DNA of 9,038 bases from Clostridia bacterium (lineage in GTDB: Bacteria > CBDUZB01 > JAGLHV01), in contig JAUVLC010000098.1 of the NCBI GenBank assembly GCA_030595925.1, forward strand, positions 1 to 9,038. The letters are read 5' to 3'. How positions within the stretch are numbered: position 1 is the first letter of the stretch; the number at the start of each line of letters is the position of its first letter. The notes below the pieces were generated by a model. The model ran no database searches. It was given only the letters and a program-made list of their open reading frames with translations, and was not told the DNA's origin. The position numbers were made by a program, and so were the translations under genes. Below, in pieces: positions 7,859 to 9,038 of the stretch.

Positions 7859-8381
7859 GTAGTTGCCCAATGAACTTGTGCTGAGTGTAATCGAAGTATT
7901 GGGCAGAAATATTTAATGAGTAAACAAAATGAGAATAACAAAAAATATCCGTTTAGATGAGTATGATTATAGAAGTAATGGGTATTATTTTATAACTATA
8001 TGCACAAATTATCGACGACCATATTTAATTGGTGAAAAGAAAAATGTAGTCGCTCAATTTATTGAGCAGATACCGATAAAGACAAAAGGCGTGAAATTGG
8101 ATTACTATGAAATTATGTCCACACATATTCATAAGATATTAATTTTGGAAAGTAGTGAACTAAAACTTGGTGAAATCGTTCGTCGATTTAAAGCAAGGAC
8201 TAAAAGGGTTTTTGGTTTTAGTTTGTGGCAACCTAATTATTATGAGCATGTGATTAGAAATGATATGGCATTATCTAAAATTCGTGAATATATTAGAAAT
8301 AATCCTGAAATAGAAAAAATAGAATTTAAACAATTTTATGATAAAGATAAACAAATACAGCCTCATAAATGAGGCAACTAC
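7859..8381 (+). mobile_element. RAYT-carrying REP element with 9-bp inverted ends
   Basis: The element is bounded by GTAGTTGCC (7859-7867) and its complement GGCAACTAC (8373-8381). Each end carries a subterminal hairpin: TGCCCAAT/ATTGGGCA (7864-7871 with 7898-7905, 26-nt loop) on the left and GCCTCAT/ATGAGGC (8360-8366 with 8369-8375) on the right. This recalls IS200/IS605 ends, which are also hairpins recognised by an HUH-Y1 transposase. Between them lies the RAYT gene. The gene-less units on both sides have the same ends and linker, so they look like short non-autonomous relatives. Sequence matching both edges extends outward (7796-7870 and 8348-8421), so the exact transposition unit cannot be fixed from this copy. 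Confidence 0.7.
7929..8372 (+). CDS. REP-associated tyrosine transposase (RAYT, Y1/HUH family)
   Basis: A 147-aa single-domain protein of the Y1_Tnp/IS200-like superfamily, which nicks and rejoins single-stranded DNA at REP hairpins through a 5'-phosphotyrosine. The N-terminal RLDEYDYRSNGYYFITICT (8-26) is characteristic of RAYTs. The metal-binding HUH motif is H66-I67-H68, and the probable nucleophile is Y121 in REYIRNNP (119-126). The usual MPNHxH context reads MSTHIH here. YYEHVIRND (104-112) is also typical. Length is at the short end for the family but no domain seems missing. No convincing ribosome-binding site precedes the ATG at 7929, implying weak expression. The last six codons and the stop (8370-8372) lie inside conserved REP linker and hairpin sequence. 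Surrounding REPs are its expected substrates. Activity cannot be judged from sequence. Confidence 0.88.
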   Translation: MRITKNIRLDEYDYRSNGYYFITICTNYRRPYLIGEKKNVVAQFIEQIPIKTKGVKLDYYEIMSTHIHKILILESSELKLGEIVRRFKARTKRVFGFSLWQPNYYEHVIRNDMALSKIREYIRNNPEIEKIEFKQFYDKDKQIQPHK

Positions 8382-8409
8382 GAAGGAAAAAATGAAGATT
8401 TATTTTGTT

Positions 8410-8496
8410 GTAGTTGCCCAAATTATTGGGCAGAAATGTAAACAAATACAGCCTCATACATTCGACAAGCTCAGTACAAGTTCATGAGGCAACTAC
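8410..8496. repeat. REP pair (BIME-like unit), right copy
   Basis: This unit has the same architecture as the left one. GTAGTTGCC (8410-8418) enters hairpin TGCCCAA-ATTA-TTGGGCA (8415-8432). The linker CAGAAATGTAAACAAATACA follows (8431-8450). The inverted REP has stem GCCTCAT/ATGAGGC (8451-8457 with 8484-8490), a 26-nt loop extension (8458-8483), and GGCAACTAC (8488-8496). It ends only four bases before the ribosome-binding site of the downstream response regulator gene. Confidence 0.8.
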
Positions 8497-8516
8497 ACAA
8501 GAAGGGGAGAAAAGAA

Positions 8517-8882
8517 TTGGTTAAAAAACTTAAAGTATTGGTAGTAGATGACAATGAAAAATTGCGTAAAAATCTGCTGGATATTCTTCAATTAAAAGGA
8601 TATGATGCCCTTGGAGCTGAAAATGGGTATCAAGCCATAGACGCAGTAAAGACGCATCAATTTGATGTTATTCTTTTAGATATTAAAATGCCGGGGATGA
8701 ATGGGGTGGATACTTTAAAGATTTTGAGGGAAATTGTTCCCAATATAATGGTTATAATGGTTACCGCTTTTGCCGACGACGCTTTTTATAAAGAAAAACT
8801 GAAAAATATTAATTTCAAAATTATCCAAAAACCTATCGATATGAAGAAATTGTGGACATTGTTGGAAAAGATAAATAATTGA
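8517..8882 (+). CDS. Receiver-only response regulator (CheY-like), probable TTG start
   Basis: A 121-aa single receiver domain. It has D11/D12 in VLVVDDN, phospho-acceptor D55 in ILLDIKMPGMNG, T83 in MVTAF and K105 in IIQKPIDM. There is no output domain. GAAGGGGAG (8501-8509) lies about 7 bases before a TTG at 8517, after which the protein starts VKKLKVLVVDD, a normal receiver N-terminus. An in-frame ATG at 8484 exists but falls inside the REP hairpin and would add 11 unrelated residues, so TTG is preferred. D55, S/T83 and K105 fall at the same positions as in the receiver at 1928-2296, which is consistent with both serving the same histidine kinase. The REP/RAYT block separates it from that kinase gene by more than 860 bases, so co-transcription is uncertain. 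Confidence 0.88.
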   Translation: MVKKLKVLVVDDNEKLRKNLLDILQLKGYDALGAENGYQAIDAVKTHQFDVILLDIKMPGMNGVDTLKILREIVPNIMVIMVTAFADDAFYKEKLKNINFKIIQKPIDMKKLWTLLEKINN

Positions 8883-8886
8883 TTTT

Positions 8887-8911
8887 GTTCATCTTTTCAA
8901 TTGAACTTTTT
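8887..8911 (+). terminator. Weak hairpin plus T-run after the response regulator
   Basis: GTTCA (8887-8891) pairs with TGAAC (8902-8906) over a 10-nt loop and is followed directly by five T residues (8907-8911). The position, four bases after the stop codon, suits a terminator, but the stem is short and AT-rich. The same bases form the -35 box of the next promoter. TTCAATTGAA (8896-8905) is also a perfect palindrome and could be an operator instead. Confidence 0.3.
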
Positions 8912-8929
8912 CTTTATGTCTGCTATAAT
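8901..8929 (+). promoter_or_regulatory. Sigma70-type promoter with extended -10
   Basis: TTGAAC (8901-8906) and a perfect TATAAT (8924-8929) are separated by exactly 17 bases. A TG two bases before the -10 (8921-8922) makes it an extended -10 promoter. Initiation would be near 8936, about 20 bases before the ATG at 8955. This is the clearest promoter in the window and shows that the last gene starts its own transcript. Confidence 0.75.
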
Positions 8930-8954
8930 CAATATTCATCAAAAAGGGGGAACA

Positions 8955-9038
8955 ATGATACAAAAAACAAGTGGTAGACAAAAAATATTGGAAATGATAT
9001 TTTTTGTTTTTTGTTTGTTGGTCGTGGGGGTGGGAGTA
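8955..9038 (+). CDS. N-terminal fragment of a membrane-anchored protein, runs off the window
   Basis: The ATG at 8955 is preceded by AAAGGGGG (8943-8950) at a suitable distance and by a strong promoter. The 28 codons visible encode a short basic head (MIQKTSGRQKILE) followed by a hydrophobic run (MIFFVFCLLVVGVGV), which is either a first transmembrane helix or a signal anchor. Polytopic membrane proteins such as O-antigen ligases often begin this way, but the fragment is too short to name a family. Confidence 0.6.
   Translation, partial: MIQKTSGRQKILEMIFFVFCLLVVGVGV

Noticed and set aside
7758-8496. CRISPR array
   Set aside because: The repeats are palindromic, alternate in orientation and have irregular spacing. 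There are no uniform unique spacers and no cas gene, so a RAYT/REP origin explains the pattern.
8484-8516. ATG start for the second response regulator
   Set aside because: The ATG is part of the REP hairpin arm. The ribosome-binding site lies downstream of it and fits the TTG at 8517.

Overview
The window is AT-rich bacterial DNA with standard TGA/TAA/TAG stops, Shine-Dalgarno sites of the AAGGA/GGAG type and one clear sigma70-type promoter. The very large Ser/Thr-kinase-like/ATPase/histidine-kinase fusion, the two receiver-only response regulators, a hydrophobic polytopic membrane protein of a GT-C-like type, and a REP-associated tyrosine transposase (RAYT) among small palindromic repeats suggest an uncultivated, signalling-rich, probably Gram-negative lineage. 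An Omnitrophota-like or similar candidate phylum is a guess; no marker gene is present to fix the taxonomy.

Layout. Positions 1-208 hold a perfect 67-bp direct repeat (two copies, 141-bp period) with an imperfect hairpin between the copies; no credible gene lies there. A 523-aa membrane protein (269-1840) follows. Next come a receiver-only response regulator (1928-2296) and a 1757-aa cytoplasmic protein (2376-7649) with kinase-like, AAA ATPase, helical-repeat, GAF and histidine-kinase regions. Positions 7650-8500 are a dense patch of palindromic repeats: an AT hairpin on the stop codon, two other small palindromes, then three consecutive paired REP units. The middle unit carries the RAYT gene (7929-8372). 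Directly after the last REP comes a second receiver-only response regulator (8517-8882, probable TTG start). The last 150 bases hold a strong promoter and the first 28 codons of a membrane-anchored protein that runs off the window.

How the parts relate. The two CheY-like receivers flank the large histidine kinase and are its obvious phosphoryl-acceptor candidates, but neither has an output domain, so the downstream response is not visible here. The N-terminal kinase-like domain has lost the catalytic Asp (HRD-type triplet reads YGG), the Gly of DFG, and most of the Gly-rich loop. It is most likely a pseudokinase that senses or scaffolds, while phosphotransfer goes through His1555 to the receivers. 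The RAYT/REP block appears to have entered between the sensor gene and the second receiver and now abuts the receiver's ribosome-binding site.

The most notable items are the pseudokinase, a five-cysteine insertion just before the GAF domain, and the REP/RAYT block. In that block the hairpin stems co-vary, a GTAG foot is conserved, the RAYT stop codon lies inside a REP hairpin, and two hairpins share a related 26-nt loop extension.
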